From Actinomycetospora sp. NBRC 106378 (GTDB lineage: Bacteria; Actinomycetota; Actinomycetes; Mycobacteriales; Pseudonocardiaceae): DNA of 64,000 bases. Below the pieces are notes generated by a model. It was not told the DNA's origin. It worked only from the letters and a program-made list of their open reading frames with translations, and did no database searches. This document shows positions 48,756 to 56,713 of this stretch, one piece after another (position 1 is the first letter of the stretch; each line of letters starts with the position of its first letter). The stretch is from assembly GCF_030269685.1 (NCBI RefSeq), contig NZ_BSTT01000008.1:186001-250000 (forward strand), written 5' to 3'. Made by a program: the position numbers and the translations under genes.

Positions 48756-50111
48756 ATGAGGACCCATGCCGTGGCGATCGTCGGCTCGGGCCCGTCGGGG
48801 TTCTACGCGGCGGGCGCCCTCCTCGACTCGGAGGACCCGCCGGTGCGGGTCGACATGTACGACCGGCTGGCCACGCCCTGGGGTCTGGTGCGCGCGGGCG
48901 TGGCGCCGGACCACCCGAAGATCAAGTCGGTCAGCAACCAGTACGAGAAGATCGCGGCCCGCCCCGGGTTCCGGTTCTTCGGGCACGTGCACATCGGCGA
49001 GGACGTCACCGTCGACGAGCTGCTGGAGCGCTACGACGCCGTCGTCTACGCGGTGGGCTCCCAGACCGAGCGCCGCCTCGGGATCGACGGCGAGGACCGG
49101 CCCGGCAGCCTGGCCTCCGTCGACTTCGTCGGCTGGTACAACGGCCACCCCGACTTCGTCGGCCTCGACCCGGACCTCTCCGCCGACCGCGCCGTCGTCA
49201 TCGGCGCCGGCAACGTCGCCCTCGACGTGGCCCGGATGCTGCTGCTCGGCGAGGCCGACCTGCGCGCCACCGACACCGCCGACCACGCCATCACCTCGTT
49301 CGTGGGGTCGTCGGTGCGCGAGGTCGTGGTGTGCGGCCGGCGCGGTCCGGTCGAGGCCGCGTTCACCACCACCGAACTCCGGGAGCTCGACGAGATCGAC
49401 GGCCTCACCACGCTGGTCGACCCCGACCAGATCCCGTCCGCCGACGGCGACGCCGAGCTGGCCAAGGGCACCCGCCGCAACGTCGAGATCCTCCGGGGCT
49501 GGGCCGAGCGTGGACCCGACCCGGACGCGGAACGCCGGATGGAGTTCCGCTTCCTGCGCTCGCCGCTGCGCATCCTCGGGGACGGCGACGACGGGCCGGT
49601 GACGGGCGTCGAGCTCGCCGTCAACCGCCTCGAGGCCTCCGACGACGGGCGGGTCCGGCCGGTCGACACCGGCGAGCGGGAGACCGTCGAGTGCGGACTG
49701 GTGTTCCGCGCGGTGGGCTACAAGGGCGTGGCCCTGCCCGGGGTCCCGTTCGACGAGGCCTCCGGCACGATCCCGCACGCCGAGGGCCGCATCGAGGGCC
49801 GGGAGCGCGAGTACGTGGTCGGCTGGATCAAGCGCGGGCCCACCGGGATCATCGGCACCAACCGCAAGGACGCCAACGAGACCGTCCGCAACGTCCTGGC
49901 CGACCTCGCCGCCGGTGCTCGCGACGGCGCGTCCGTGGCGAGCGCCGAGGAGGTCGAGGAGTGGCTCTCCGGCCGCTGCCCCGACCTCGTCGACCTCGAC
50001 GGGTGGGAGGCCATCGACGCCCACGAGCGCGCCGCGGGCGAGCCCGGCGGCCGCCCGCGGGTGAAGCTCACCGACCGGTCCTCGTTCATGGACCTGATCC
50101 GCTCGCGGTAG
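48756..50111 (+). CDS. fprA: Ferredoxin/adrenodoxin-type NADP+ reductase, FprA
   Basis: 451 aa, the length of mycobacterial FprA. FAD loop IVGSGPSGFYAAGALLDSED, YDRLATPWGLVRAGVAPDHPK, NADP site VVIGAGNVALDVARMLL, and the C-terminal WIKRGPTGIIGTNRKDANET. It moves electrons between NADPH and a ferredoxin, and could serve the P450 (25993) or the AurF-like enzyme (52177), though no ferredoxin gene is seen. ATG 48756; single gene flanked by regulatory space. Confidence 0.95.
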   Translation: MRTHAVAIVGSGPSGFYAAGALLDSEDPPVRVDMYDRLATPWGLVRAGVAPDHPKIKSVSNQYEKIAARPGFRFFGHVHIGEDVTVDELLERYDAVVYAVGSQTERRLGIDGEDRPGSLASVDFVGWYNGHPDFVGLDPDLSADRAVVIGAGNVALDVARMLLLGEADLRATDTADHAITSFVGSSVREVVVCGRRGPVEAAFTTTELRELDEIDGLTTLVDPDQIPSADGDAELAKGTRRNVEILRGWAERGPDPDAERRMEFRFLRSPLRILGDGDDGPVTGVELAVNRLEASDDGRVRPVDTGERETVECGLVFRAVGYKGVALPGVPFDEASGTIPHAEGRIEGREREYVVGWIKRGPTGIIGTNRKDANETVRNVLADLAAGARDGASVASAEEVEEWLSGRCPDLVDLDGWEAIDAHERAAGEPGGRPRVKLTDRSSFMDLIRSR

Positions 50112-50184
50112 CCCATCCCGACGGCGGCTCGGCGCGTCCGCCGTCCGGCCGCCCTGTCGTGGTCCGTCTCGACCCGCCGGCCGC

Positions 50185-50211
50185 CTTGTCGCAGTGATTC
50201 ACAACGACAAG
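50185..50211. repeat. Dispersed TTGTCG-type palindrome, copy 2
   Basis: CTTGTCGCAGTGA and TCACAACGACAAG (50185-50197 and 50199-50211) pair at 11 of 13 positions. The right arm with its core GTGATTCACAACGACAA is almost the same as in the copy at 24613-24649. Both copies lie in convergent gaps. The motif CGACAAGACG at its right edge is repeated at the left edge of the next terminator. Confidence 0.75.
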
Positions 50212-50236
50212 ACGCGCACCCGGCAGGGACCCGCGA

Positions 50237-50287
50237 CAAGACGGGGCCCGTTCCCGCGGACGTCCGCACGCGGGCGGGCCCGTCTTG
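50237..50287 (+). terminator. Terminator hairpin downstream of fprA
   Basis: CAAGACGGGGCCCG (50237-50250) pairs with CGGGCCCGTCTTG (50275-50287), with a 24-nt inner region that can pair further (CCCGCG with CGCGGG). It lies 125 nt after the fprA stop on the coding-strand side. Confidence 0.75.
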
Positions 50288-50399
50288 AGCCCTGACGACG
50301 ACGGCTCGGCCCGTCGGCCCGCACGGTCGACGTCCGGCACCTCGACGCGCCGTCGGGCCCGCCGGACCGCACCCGCCGTCGGGAAGATCCCGACGAGCC

Positions 50400-50432
50400 G
50401 CGCGGAGTGGTCGCTCAGCGAACACTCCGCGC
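50400..50432 (-). terminator. Terminator hairpin for the minus-strand DUF4873 cluster
   Basis: GCGCGGAGTG-g-TCGCT-c-AGCGA-a-CACTCCGCGC: two perfect nested arms with one mismatch between, 50400-50432. It lies 37 nt beyond the stop (50469) of the last gene in the minus-strand run. Confidence 0.8.
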
Positions 50433-50468
50433 CGCCCGATGAGATCGTGCCCGCCGGAGCGGTCGCGG

Positions 50469-50990
50469 CTACGCCGTGTCGGACGCCTCGTCGAGGTCGA
50501 TGCGGCGCAGGTCGCGGGCCTCCGGGGAGGCCAGCAGATCGGTGACGTAGCCGATCACGTGGTGGCGGATCTCGGCGTCGAGGTTGCCGAGCCGACGCAC
50601 GAGCACGCCCCCGATGCCCGACGTCTTCGTCTCGAGCGCGATGTCGCCGGGCCCGAGCTCGTCGACCTCGACGACGATGTGGTCGGCGTCCGGCGCGAGG
50701 CAGGCCTCGAGCCCGATCCGCACCGTCATCCGCGCGTCGACCGGGACGGCGCGGCCCCCGATGTCGACGGTGACGTCGAGGTGGACCGGCACGTGCACCT
50801 CGGTGCGGGCGTCGGTGACCTGTCGCCCACGCAGCTTGCCCACCACACCGACCGCGCTCGCCGTGGCCATGCCGCCGGGGCCGGCGGGGACGGGGCCGAA
50901 GGCGATGCGGTCGCCGATGAGGTCGGAGATGTCCCGGACCGCCCGCTGAGGCGTGGCGATCGCGGCGATGACGGCGTCGCGGTCGGTCAC
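50469..50990 (-). CDS. Conserved hypothetical protein in the flavin monooxygenase cluster
   Basis: 173 aa from GTG 50990, overlapping the DUF4873 gene stop (GTGA). The N-terminus is helical (VIAAIATPQRAVRDISDLIG). A strand-rich middle follows (VHVPVHLDVTVDIGGRAVPV, VDARMTVRIGLEACLAPDAD), then SGIGGVLVRRLGNLDAEIRH. The alternating pattern of the middle suggests a lipid- or ligand-binding beta fold, but no family is recognised. Coupling to DUF4873 and TetR implies that it belongs to the same pathway. Confidence 0.7.
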   Translation of the reverse strand: MTDRDAVIAAIATPQRAVRDISDLIGDRIAFGPVPAGPGGMATASAVGVVGKLRGRQVTDARTEVHVPVHLDVTVDIGGRAVPVDARMTVRIGLEACLAPDADHIVVEVDELGPGDIALETKTSGIGGVLVRRLGNLDAEIRHHVIGYVTDLLASPEARDLRRIDLDEASDTA

Positions 50991-51307
50991 GCGGACACCT
51001 CCGTCAGGACGGCGAACGGCGGCGTGGAGGTCCCGGCGATCCGGTAGCGGCCCCACGGGTCGACGTCGGAGAGCTCCCCGACCGCCCCGGCCTGCGGGGT
51101 CACGACGACGGCCTGCGCCCGCTTCCCACCCAGCGCGGCCTCGAGCTCCGCGTGGACCGCGACGCGGCCGTACCAGTGGTAGCGACCGTCGAGCGGCTCG
51201 ACGTACCCGCGCAGCGTCACCTCCACCTCGAAGGTGCGGCCGTCCCCGAGATCCAACGTGGCGGGCCCGCGGTACCCGTCGTCATCGTCGTGATCGGTGG
51301 TCGTCAT
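50987..51307 (-). CDS. DUF4873 domain protein
   Basis: 106 aa. DUF4873 signature: DGYRGPATLDLGDGRTFEVE, VTLRGYVEPLDGRYHWYGRV, DVDPWGRYRIAGTSTPPF. This domain is found beside or fused to actinobacterial flavin-containing monooxygenases and is presumed to be a non-catalytic partner. Here the flavin monooxygenase is at 54091 on the opposite strand. The ATG overlaps the TetR stop (ATGA), and the acidic His/Asp start (TTTDHDDDDGY) is usual. Confidence 0.88.
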   Translation of the reverse strand: MTTTDHDDDDGYRGPATLDLGDGRTFEVEVTLRGYVEPLDGRYHWYGRVAVHAELEAALGGKRAQAVVVTPQAGAVGELSDVDPWGRYRIAGTSTPPFAVLTEVSA

Positions 51308-52062
51308 CGATCCCCGTTCCCAGCCTCGGCGACATCGGACTCGCTCCTCCCGGACGATCCTCCGGGAGACATCTGGATCACCTTGTTGATCTCGAGCGGC
51401 ACGTTCGGGTCGATGACGACGTCACGCTGCCGGGCGAACCCGTCGATCGCCGCCCAGACGAGCACCGTCAGGTACTCGACGACGGAGTCGCGGCTCATCG
51501 ACCGGCGCTCCAGCCACCACTCCGCGGTGTTCTGGACGAACCCGACGATGCCGTAGGCCCACGGCTCGGCCGCGCCGGAGTCGAGGCCGAAGGACCGGAG
51601 GTAGTCACCGATGAGCGCGGACAGCGCCGTCGCGATCAGCTCCTTGTCGGCCTGCACCACCTGCTGGCCGTGGCCGTGGCGGGCCAGCACCCAGTAGAGG
51701 TTCGGGTAGTCCTCCAGCGTCCCGAGCACCGCGGCGATCGACTTGCGGATGCGCGGGAGCGGGGCCTCCTCGGAGTTCAGGGCCGGGATCAGGCGGTCGA
51801 GCAGGATGTGCGTCCCGCGCTCGCCCATGGCCTCGACGAGGTCGGCCTTGTCGGAGAAGTGGCGGTAGAGCACGGGCTTCGTGACGCCGGCCTCGATGGC
51901 CACCTGCTCGATCCCGAACTCGGGCCCGACCTCGGCCAGGACGCGCATCGCCGCCTCGACGAACTCCGCGCGGCGCTCCTCGCGGTGCTTCGTCCAGCGC
52001 GTGCGACGACCGTCACGAGATGGGGGCGTACCGCCCTGTCTCGGCTTGACACCGTCGGCCAT
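51304..52062 (-). CDS. TetR-family transcriptional regulator
   Basis: 252 aa from ATG 52062. N-terminal DNA-binding domain (about 22-75): REERRAEFVEAAMRVLAEVG, EQVAIEAGVTKPVLYRHFSD with KADLVEAM. The ligand domain includes LEDYPNLYWVLARHGHGQQV. It probably represses its own operon and the divergent oxygenase operon through the TTACC-agc-GGTAA palindrome at 52090. The effector may be a fatty or acyl compound, judging from the neighbours, but this is inference. Confidence 0.92.
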   Translation of the reverse strand: MADGVKPRQGGTPPSRDGRRTRWTKHREERRAEFVEAAMRVLAEVGPEFGIEQVAIEAGVTKPVLYRHFSDKADLVEAMGERGTHILLDRLIPALNSEEAPLPRIRKSIAAVLGTLEDYPNLYWVLARHGHGQQVVQADKELIATALSALIGDYLRSFGLDSGAAEPWAYGIVGFVQNTAEWWLERRSMSRDSVVEYLTVLVWAAIDGFARQRDVVIDPNVPLEINKVIQMSPGGSSGRSESDVAEAGNGDR

Positions 52063-52089
52063 GGGCGATGACGCTACCACCAGTTACGG

Positions 52090-52102
52090 TTACCAGCGGT
52101 AA
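52090..52102. promoter_or_regulatory. Putative TetR operator
   Basis: TTACC-agc-GGTAA (5-bp arms, 3-bp spacer) inside an A/T-richer patch, 27 nt ahead of the TetR start and 74 nt ahead of the AurF-like gene. TACG/GTA flanks extend the symmetry (TACGgTTACC, GGTAAgacGTA). The form and place suit autoregulation by the adjacent TetR protein. Confidence 0.6.
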
Positions 52103-52176
52103 GACGTACAACAAGTTGGGGATACAGTCCGTACCCCCTGCGCTCCCCCGCTCGACGCCTTCGAGAGGACGACGCC

Positions 52177-53100
52177 ATGTCGGCGCCCGCGACCACACGC
52201 TCCGCCCGCCCCGGCGAGGGCGACGGCAACGCCACGGCCGCGCGCCTGCTGCGCTCCGCGGCCAAGAAGTCCTACGACCCGGACGTCGACATCGACTGGG
52301 ACGCGCCGCTGGTCGAGGGTGCGATCTGGGTGCCGGAGCACCGCGTGTCGCTCTACGGCACCGAGCTGTGGGAGCGCCTCACGCCCGAGCAGCGCATCGA
52401 GCTCGGCAAGCACGAGGCGTGCAGCGTCGCGAGCGTCGGCCTGTGGTTCGAGACCCTGCTGATGCAGCGCCTGCTCAAGGACTTCTACGCCGACGACCCG
52501 ACCAGCGACCGCGCCCAGTGGGCCCTCACCGAGGTCGCCGACGAGTGCCGGCACTCCCAGATGTTCGCCCGCCTCGTGCACCGCGCCGGCGTCGAGCCCT
52601 ACGGCCCGATCCCGTTCGTGCACCAGCTCGGCAAGCTCTTCTCCGTCGTCAACTGGGGCCCGGCCGCCTACGCGTCGATCCTGGTGGCCGAGGAGGTGCT
52701 CGACCGGCTGCAGCGCGAGCAGGCGAACGACGACCGCATCCAGCCGCTCATGCGCCAGGTCAACCGCATCCACATCATGGAGGAGGCGCGCCACGTCGCC
52801 TTCGCCCGCGACGAGGTGACCCGCGGCCTCGCCGGGCTCTCCCGCGCCGAGCTCGCCTACCAGCGCTTCATGTGCGCGTTCACCTCGTTCTTCGTGGTGC
52901 GCAGCCTGATCAACCCGAAGGTCTACGCCGCCGTCGGGATCGACCCGGCCGAGGGTCGCCGCGCCGCGTTGGCGAACCCGCACCACCGCGAGATGATCCG
53001 GTTCGGTGGCGAAAAGATCCTGGCCTTCCTGGACGAGGCGGGCATGATCGCGGGACCGGGTCAGGCCCTGTGGAAGAAGTCGTTCCTGCTGGAGAAGTGA
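52177..53100 (+). CDS. AurF-like diiron N-oxygenase / diiron oxygenase
   Basis: 307 aa. Diiron carboxylate ligands of the AurF (p-aminobenzoate N-oxygenase) family are visible: Glu in GKHEACSVASVGLWFE, the ExxH in TEVADECRHSQMFARL, Glu in LVAEEVLDRLQ, and ExxxH in IMEEARHVAFARDEV. The bundle is complete. Most such actinobacterial proteins are uncharacterised and may hydroxylate lipids or amines. First gene of the plus-strand operon: its TGA overlaps the ATG of the hydrolase gene by one base. Confidence 0.85.
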   Translation: MSAPATTRSARPGEGDGNATAARLLRSAAKKSYDPDVDIDWDAPLVEGAIWVPEHRVSLYGTELWERLTPEQRIELGKHEACSVASVGLWFETLLMQRLLKDFYADDPTSDRAQWALTEVADECRHSQMFARLVHRAGVEPYGPIPFVHQLGKLFSVVNWGPAAYASILVAEEVLDRLQREQANDDRIQPLMRQVNRIHIMEEARHVAFARDEVTRGLAGLSRAELAYQRFMCAFTSFFVVRSLINPKVYAAVGIDPAEGRRAALANPHHREMIRFGGEKILAFLDEAGMIAGPGQALWKKSFLLEK

Positions 53101-54101
53101 TGAGCCTCGAACGCGCAGCGCAGCGGAGCCGGAGTGACGACACCGCGGTCGGCCCGCTGTTCCTCTCCACCGGTATCACCCTGCGGGTGGCGAGGAGCGG
53201 GGTCCTGACGCCGGGTGTCCCCACCCTGGTCCTCGTCCACGGTTGGTCCCAGGACCTGCGCACGTGGGACCGGGTGGTCCGCGACCTGCGCCGCGCCGGC
53301 GTGGAGAGCGAGATCGTGCGCTACGACCACCGCGGCCACGGCGGCTCGGAGTCGGGCGGGCAGCACGCGTCGACGATCGGCAAGGCCGCCGACGACCTCG
53401 CCGCCCTGCTCCGCGACCACGTCGAGGGCCCGGTGGTCCTCGCCGGGCACTCCATGGGCGGCATGACGCTCATGGCCCTGGCCGAGCGGCACCCCGACCT
53501 GGTGCGCGAGCGGGTCGTGGGGGCGGGGTTCGTCGCCACCGCCAGCGACGACATGGCCGACCTCACCCTCGGGCTGCCCGGCCGGCGCGGGGCGTTCGTC
53601 GCCCACGGGGAGCGGGCCGTGATGCCGTTCCTCGCGTCGCTCGGCAACCGGGCGCCGGTCACCCGGGCCGACCCGGAGGGCAGCGGCACGCACGCCCGCT
53701 CGGTGGCGCTCGCGCCGCTGGTCCGGGCACTGGTGTTCGGCCGGCACGCCCGGCGGGCCGACGTGTTGAGCGTCGCCGAGCAGACGTTCGCCGCCGACCC
53801 GGTGGCCGTGCTGGCCTTCCGGGAGTCGATCGGCGAGCATCAGCGGACGTCGTCGCTGGAGTCGCTGCACGGTGTCCCGACCGTCGTGCTCGTGGGCACG
53901 AAGGACCGCCTCTGCCCCGTCGACCACGCCCACACCATCGCTGCTGCCCTGCCCGCCGCCGAACTGGTCGTGCTCCCGGGCGCGGGCCACATGATCACCT
54001 TCGAGCGGTCGGCCGAGGTCGCCGCGCACCTGCAGGGCCTCGTCGAGGCCGCGACCGTGACCACTTCTGCCGTCGGGAAGGAAGCCACCCTTGTTCAGTG
54101 A
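53100..54101 (+). CDS. Alpha/beta hydrolase
   Basis: 333 aa from ATG 53100 (TGATG overlap with the diiron gene). VLVHGWSQDLRTWDRVVRDL, nucleophile Ser in LAGHSMGGMTLMALAE, Asp in LVGTKDRLCPVDH, His in PGAGHMITFER. It is probably an esterase or lipase acting on the product made by the neighbouring oxygenases, for instance the ester made by a Baeyer-Villiger reaction; this is an inference from order. It overlaps the next gene by 11 nt. Confidence 0.9.
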   Translation: MSLERAAQRSRSDDTAVGPLFLSTGITLRVARSGVLTPGVPTLVLVHGWSQDLRTWDRVVRDLRRAGVESEIVRYDHRGHGGSESGGQHASTIGKAADDLAALLRDHVEGPVVLAGHSMGGMTLMALAERHPDLVRERVVGAGFVATASDDMADLTLGLPGRRGAFVAHGERAVMPFLASLGNRAPVTRADPEGSGTHARSVALAPLVRALVFGRHARRADVLSVAEQTFAADPVAVLAFRESIGEHQRTSSLESLHGVPTVVLVGTKDRLCPVDHAHTIAAALPAAELVVLPGAGHMITFERSAEVAAHLQGLVEAATVTTSAVGKEATLVQ

Positions 54102-55623
54102 GGTCGTGATCGTCGGGTCGGGCTTCTCCGGGCTGGGGCAGGCGCTCGCGCTGCGGAAGGCCGGGATCACCGACGTCGTCATCCTGGAGAAGGCCGACCG
54201 CGGCGTCGGCGGCACGTGGCGCGACAACACCTATCCCGGCTGCGCGTGCGACATCCCGTCGCACATGTACTCGCTCTCGTCCGACCTCAACCCGGACTGG
54301 TCGCGGTCGTACTCCCCGCAGCCGGAGATCCACGACTACCTCGAGCGGCTCGCCGACCGCCACGACCTGCGCCGGCTCGTCCGCTTCTCCACCGAGATGA
54401 CCGGGGCGACCTGGGACGAGGACACGCGCACCTGGACCGTGCACACGACGACGGGCGAGTACCACTGCCGCTTCCTGGTCTCCGGGGTCGGCGCCCTGCA
54501 CCTGCCGTCGACGCCGACCCTGCCCGGCGCGGACCGGTTCCGCGGCGAGACCTTCCACTCCGCGCAGTGGCGTCACGACGTCGACCTGCGCGGGAAGCGC
54601 GTCGCGGTGGTCGGCACCGGCGCGAGCGCGATCCAGTTCGTGCCGCAGATCGCCCCCCTGGTCTCGCAGCTCACCCTGTTCCAGCGCACGCCCGCCTGGG
54701 TGCTGCCGAAGGGCGACCACCCCATCGGCGAGTGGCGCAAGCGCCTGTTCGAGAAGGCGCCGCTGATCCAGCGCGCGTACCGGGGCGCGCTCTACGCCGG
54801 GCTCGAGTCCCGCGCCATCGGCTTCATGAGCCGCCCCGAGCTGCTGCGCCCGGCCGAGTGGGTCGCCCGCAAGCACATCGAGCGGTCCATCTCCGACCCC
54901 GAACTCGTCGACCGGCTCACCCCGCGCTACTCGCTCGGGTGCAAGCGGGTGCTGGTGTCGAACGACTACTACCCGGCCCTCGCGCGCCCGAACGTCGACG
55001 TGGTGTCGAGCGGGATCGCCGAGGTCACCGAGCACGGCGTGATCGACCACGACGGCGTCGAGCACCCCGCCGACGTGATCATCTACGGCACGGGCTTCCA
55101 CGTGACCGACGCCTTCGACGACCTGAGCTTCACCGGCCGCGCGGGGCGCACCCTGCGTGAGACCTGGCGCGAGCTCGGGATGAACACGCACTACGGGATC
55201 ACCGTCACCGACTTCCCGAATCTGTTCCTCCTGCTCGGCCCCAACACCGGCCTCGGGCACAACTCCGTGGTGTTCATGATCGAGTGCCAGGCCCGCTACG
55301 TCGCCCAGGCGATCTCCGCCGTGCACGGCTACGGCTGCTCGGGGCTCGACGTGCGCTCGGAGGTGCTGCAGCGGTCCAACGCGGCCGTCATGGAGCGCCT
55401 GGAGAAGGGCATCTGGACCCGCGGCGGCTGCACGTCGTGGTACCTGGACTCCGCGGGGGTCAACCGGACCATCTGGCCGGGCTTCACGCTGCGGTACTGG
55501 GCCGAGACCCGCCGCTTCCGGCCCGACGACTTCGAGTTCTTCGGTCGCTCGGAGGACTTCGCCGTCCCGACGACGCGGGCGGTTGCCTCGAACGGTCACG
55601 TGCCGGTGTCCGCGCGGGCCTGA
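54091..55623 (+). CDS. Flavin-containing monooxygenase (Baeyer-Villiger type)
   Basis: 510 aa from TTG 54091, with AAGGAAG 8 nt upstream and an overlap with the hydrolase stop. FAD loop VVIVGSGFSGLGQALALRKA, GGTWRDNTYPGCACDIPSHM, the BVMO fingerprint FRGETFHSAQWRHD (FxGxxxHxxxW with R in place of P), NADPH loop VAVVGTGASAIQFVPQIAPL, and FLLLGPNTGLGHNSVVFMIE. It oxidises ketones to esters or hydroxylates. The set of diiron oxygenase, hydrolase and BVMO under TetR control looks like a short catabolic or lipid-modifying pathway. Confidence 0.92.
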   Translation: MFSEVVIVGSGFSGLGQALALRKAGITDVVILEKADRGVGGTWRDNTYPGCACDIPSHMYSLSSDLNPDWSRSYSPQPEIHDYLERLADRHDLRRLVRFSTEMTGATWDEDTRTWTVHTTTGEYHCRFLVSGVGALHLPSTPTLPGADRFRGETFHSAQWRHDVDLRGKRVAVVGTGASAIQFVPQIAPLVSQLTLFQRTPAWVLPKGDHPIGEWRKRLFEKAPLIQRAYRGALYAGLESRAIGFMSRPELLRPAEWVARKHIERSISDPELVDRLTPRYSLGCKRVLVSNDYYPALARPNVDVVSSGIAEVTEHGVIDHDGVEHPADVIIYGTGFHVTDAFDDLSFTGRAGRTLRETWRELGMNTHYGITVTDFPNLFLLLGPNTGLGHNSVVFMIECQARYVAQAISAVHGYGCSGLDVRSEVLQRSNAAVMERLEKGIWTRGGCTSWYLDSAGVNRTIWPGFTLRYWAETRRFRPDDFEFFGRSEDFAVPTTRAVASNGHVPVSARA

Positions 55624-55630
55624 CCCCTCC

Positions 55631-55687
55631 GTGGCAGGAAAGCGTCGTTGCTGTCACCGGGTGGCAGCAACGACGCTTTCCTGCCAC
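55631..55687. repeat. Palindromic repeat A, copy 4 (convergent junction)
   Basis: Perfect 23-nt arms: 55631-55653 (GTGGCAGGAAAGCGTCGTTG-CTG) and 55665-55687. The 11-nt loop TCACCGGGTGG can itself extend the stem. It follows the monooxygenase gene by 7 nt. Confidence 0.95.
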
Positions 55688-55748
55688 CGGGCACGGGCTC
55701 AGGCCGTCACGTGCTCGTCGTCGTGGGACCCCCGACGACGGGGCAAAC

Positions 55749-55785
55749 CTGCCACTGGATGACAGCAACGACGCTTTCCTGCCAC
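55749..55785. repeat. Palindromic repeat A, copy 5, left arm decayed
   Basis: Only the right arm is intact (CAGCAACGACGCTTTCCTGC-CAC, 55763-55785). The loop-like CCACTGGATGA precedes it, but most of the left arm (AGCGTCGTTG) is gone. It lies 60 bp beyond copy 4 and 12 nt from the tesB stop, so one junction has a duplicated element. Confidence 0.85.
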
Positions 55786-55797
55786 GAGGGGCGGGGG

Positions 55798-56676
55798 TCA
55801 GGGCCGCCGACGCCGGATCAGGCCCTCCTGCACGACGCTCGCGACCAGGGTGCCGTCGGCGCTGTAGAGCCGGCCGGTCGCGAGGCCGCGCCCGCCGCCG
55901 GCGTTCGGGGACTCCTGGACGTAGAGCAACCAGTCGTCCGCGCGGAACGGCCGGTGGAACCAGACGGCGTGGTCGAGGCTCGCGAGGCTGACGTCCCGGG
56001 CGGCGGCGCCGCCCTGGACGTGCGGGAACACGGCCGACTCGAGCAACGTCAGGTCGCTGGCGTAGGTGAGCACGCAGACGTGCAGCAGGCGGCCGCCGGG
56101 GGCCGCAGGATCGGGGAGCTCGCCGTCGGCCCGGATCCACACCCGGTTGCGGGGCGGGCGGTCGACGGTGTCGTCCCACGGCGCGTGGTCGACGTAGCGC
56201 ACGTCGAGGGGCCAGGTGAGCGCCTTGCCCGTCGTGGTGAAGGCGGGGCGGTCGGCCGGGACCGGCGGCATGTCCCGGCGGGCCAGGCCGTCGGGTCCCG
56301 GCGTCCCGGGCATCGGCGCCTGGTGCTCCACGCCCTCCTCGGGGCGCTGGAACGACGCCGACATCGTGAAGATGGTCTCGCCGTGCTGCACGGCCGTGAC
56401 CCGGCGCGTCGTGAAGGACCGGCCGTCGCGGGCCCGGTCGACCTCGTAGACGATCGGCGCGAACGGGTCGCCGGGCCGGAGGAAGTAGCCGTGCAGGGAG
56501 TGCACGGGGCGGTCGTCGTCGACCGTGCGGCCGGCGGCCACCATCGCCTGGGCGGCGACCTGCCCGCCGAAGACGCGCAGCAGCGACTCCTGCGGGCTGC
56601 GGCCGCGGAAGATGTCGCGCTCGATGTCCTCGAGGTCCAGGACGTCACCGACGAGCTCGTCGAGGGCCTTGCTCAT
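55798..56676 (-). CDS. tesB: Acyl-CoA thioesterase II (TesB-like)
   Basis: 292 aa from ATG 56676. Double hotdog fold: FGGQVAAQAMVAAGRTVDDD and HSLHGYFLRPGDPFAPIVYE in the first half; ASLDHAVWFHRPFRADDWLL (catalytic Asp) and the end VASVVQEGLIRRR (catalytic Gln) in the second. It hydrolyses medium- and long-chain acyl-CoAs. It is a single gene; the next upstream gene (56714) is on the same strand, 37 nt away. Confidence 0.93.
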   Translation of the reverse strand: MSKALDELVGDVLDLEDIERDIFRGRSPQESLLRVFGGQVAAQAMVAAGRTVDDDRPVHSLHGYFLRPGDPFAPIVYEVDRARDGRSFTTRRVTAVQHGETIFTMSASFQRPEEGVEHQAPMPGTPGPDGLARRDMPPVPADRPAFTTTGKALTWPLDVRYVDHAPWDDTVDRPPRNRVWIRADGELPDPAAPGGRLLHVCVLTYASDLTLLESAVFPHVQGGAAARDVSLASLDHAVWFHRPFRADDWLLYVQESPNAGGGRGLATGRLYSADGTLVASVVQEGLIRRRRP

Positions 56677-56713
56677 GGAGCGGCATCCTTCCGGACGCCG
56701 CTCCGGCGGTCGA

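Larger units (their letters stand above)
50112..50468. other. Intergenic block between convergent genes, rich in palindromes
   Basis: The 357-bp gap between fprA (plus) and the gene ending at 50469 (minus) holds no plausible gene. It holds the palindrome at 50185-50211, a terminator at 50237-50287 and a second hairpin at 50400-50432. CCGACGGCGG / CCGCCGTCGGG runs (50117, 50375) resemble the terminator arms at 46777. Confidence 0.7.
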
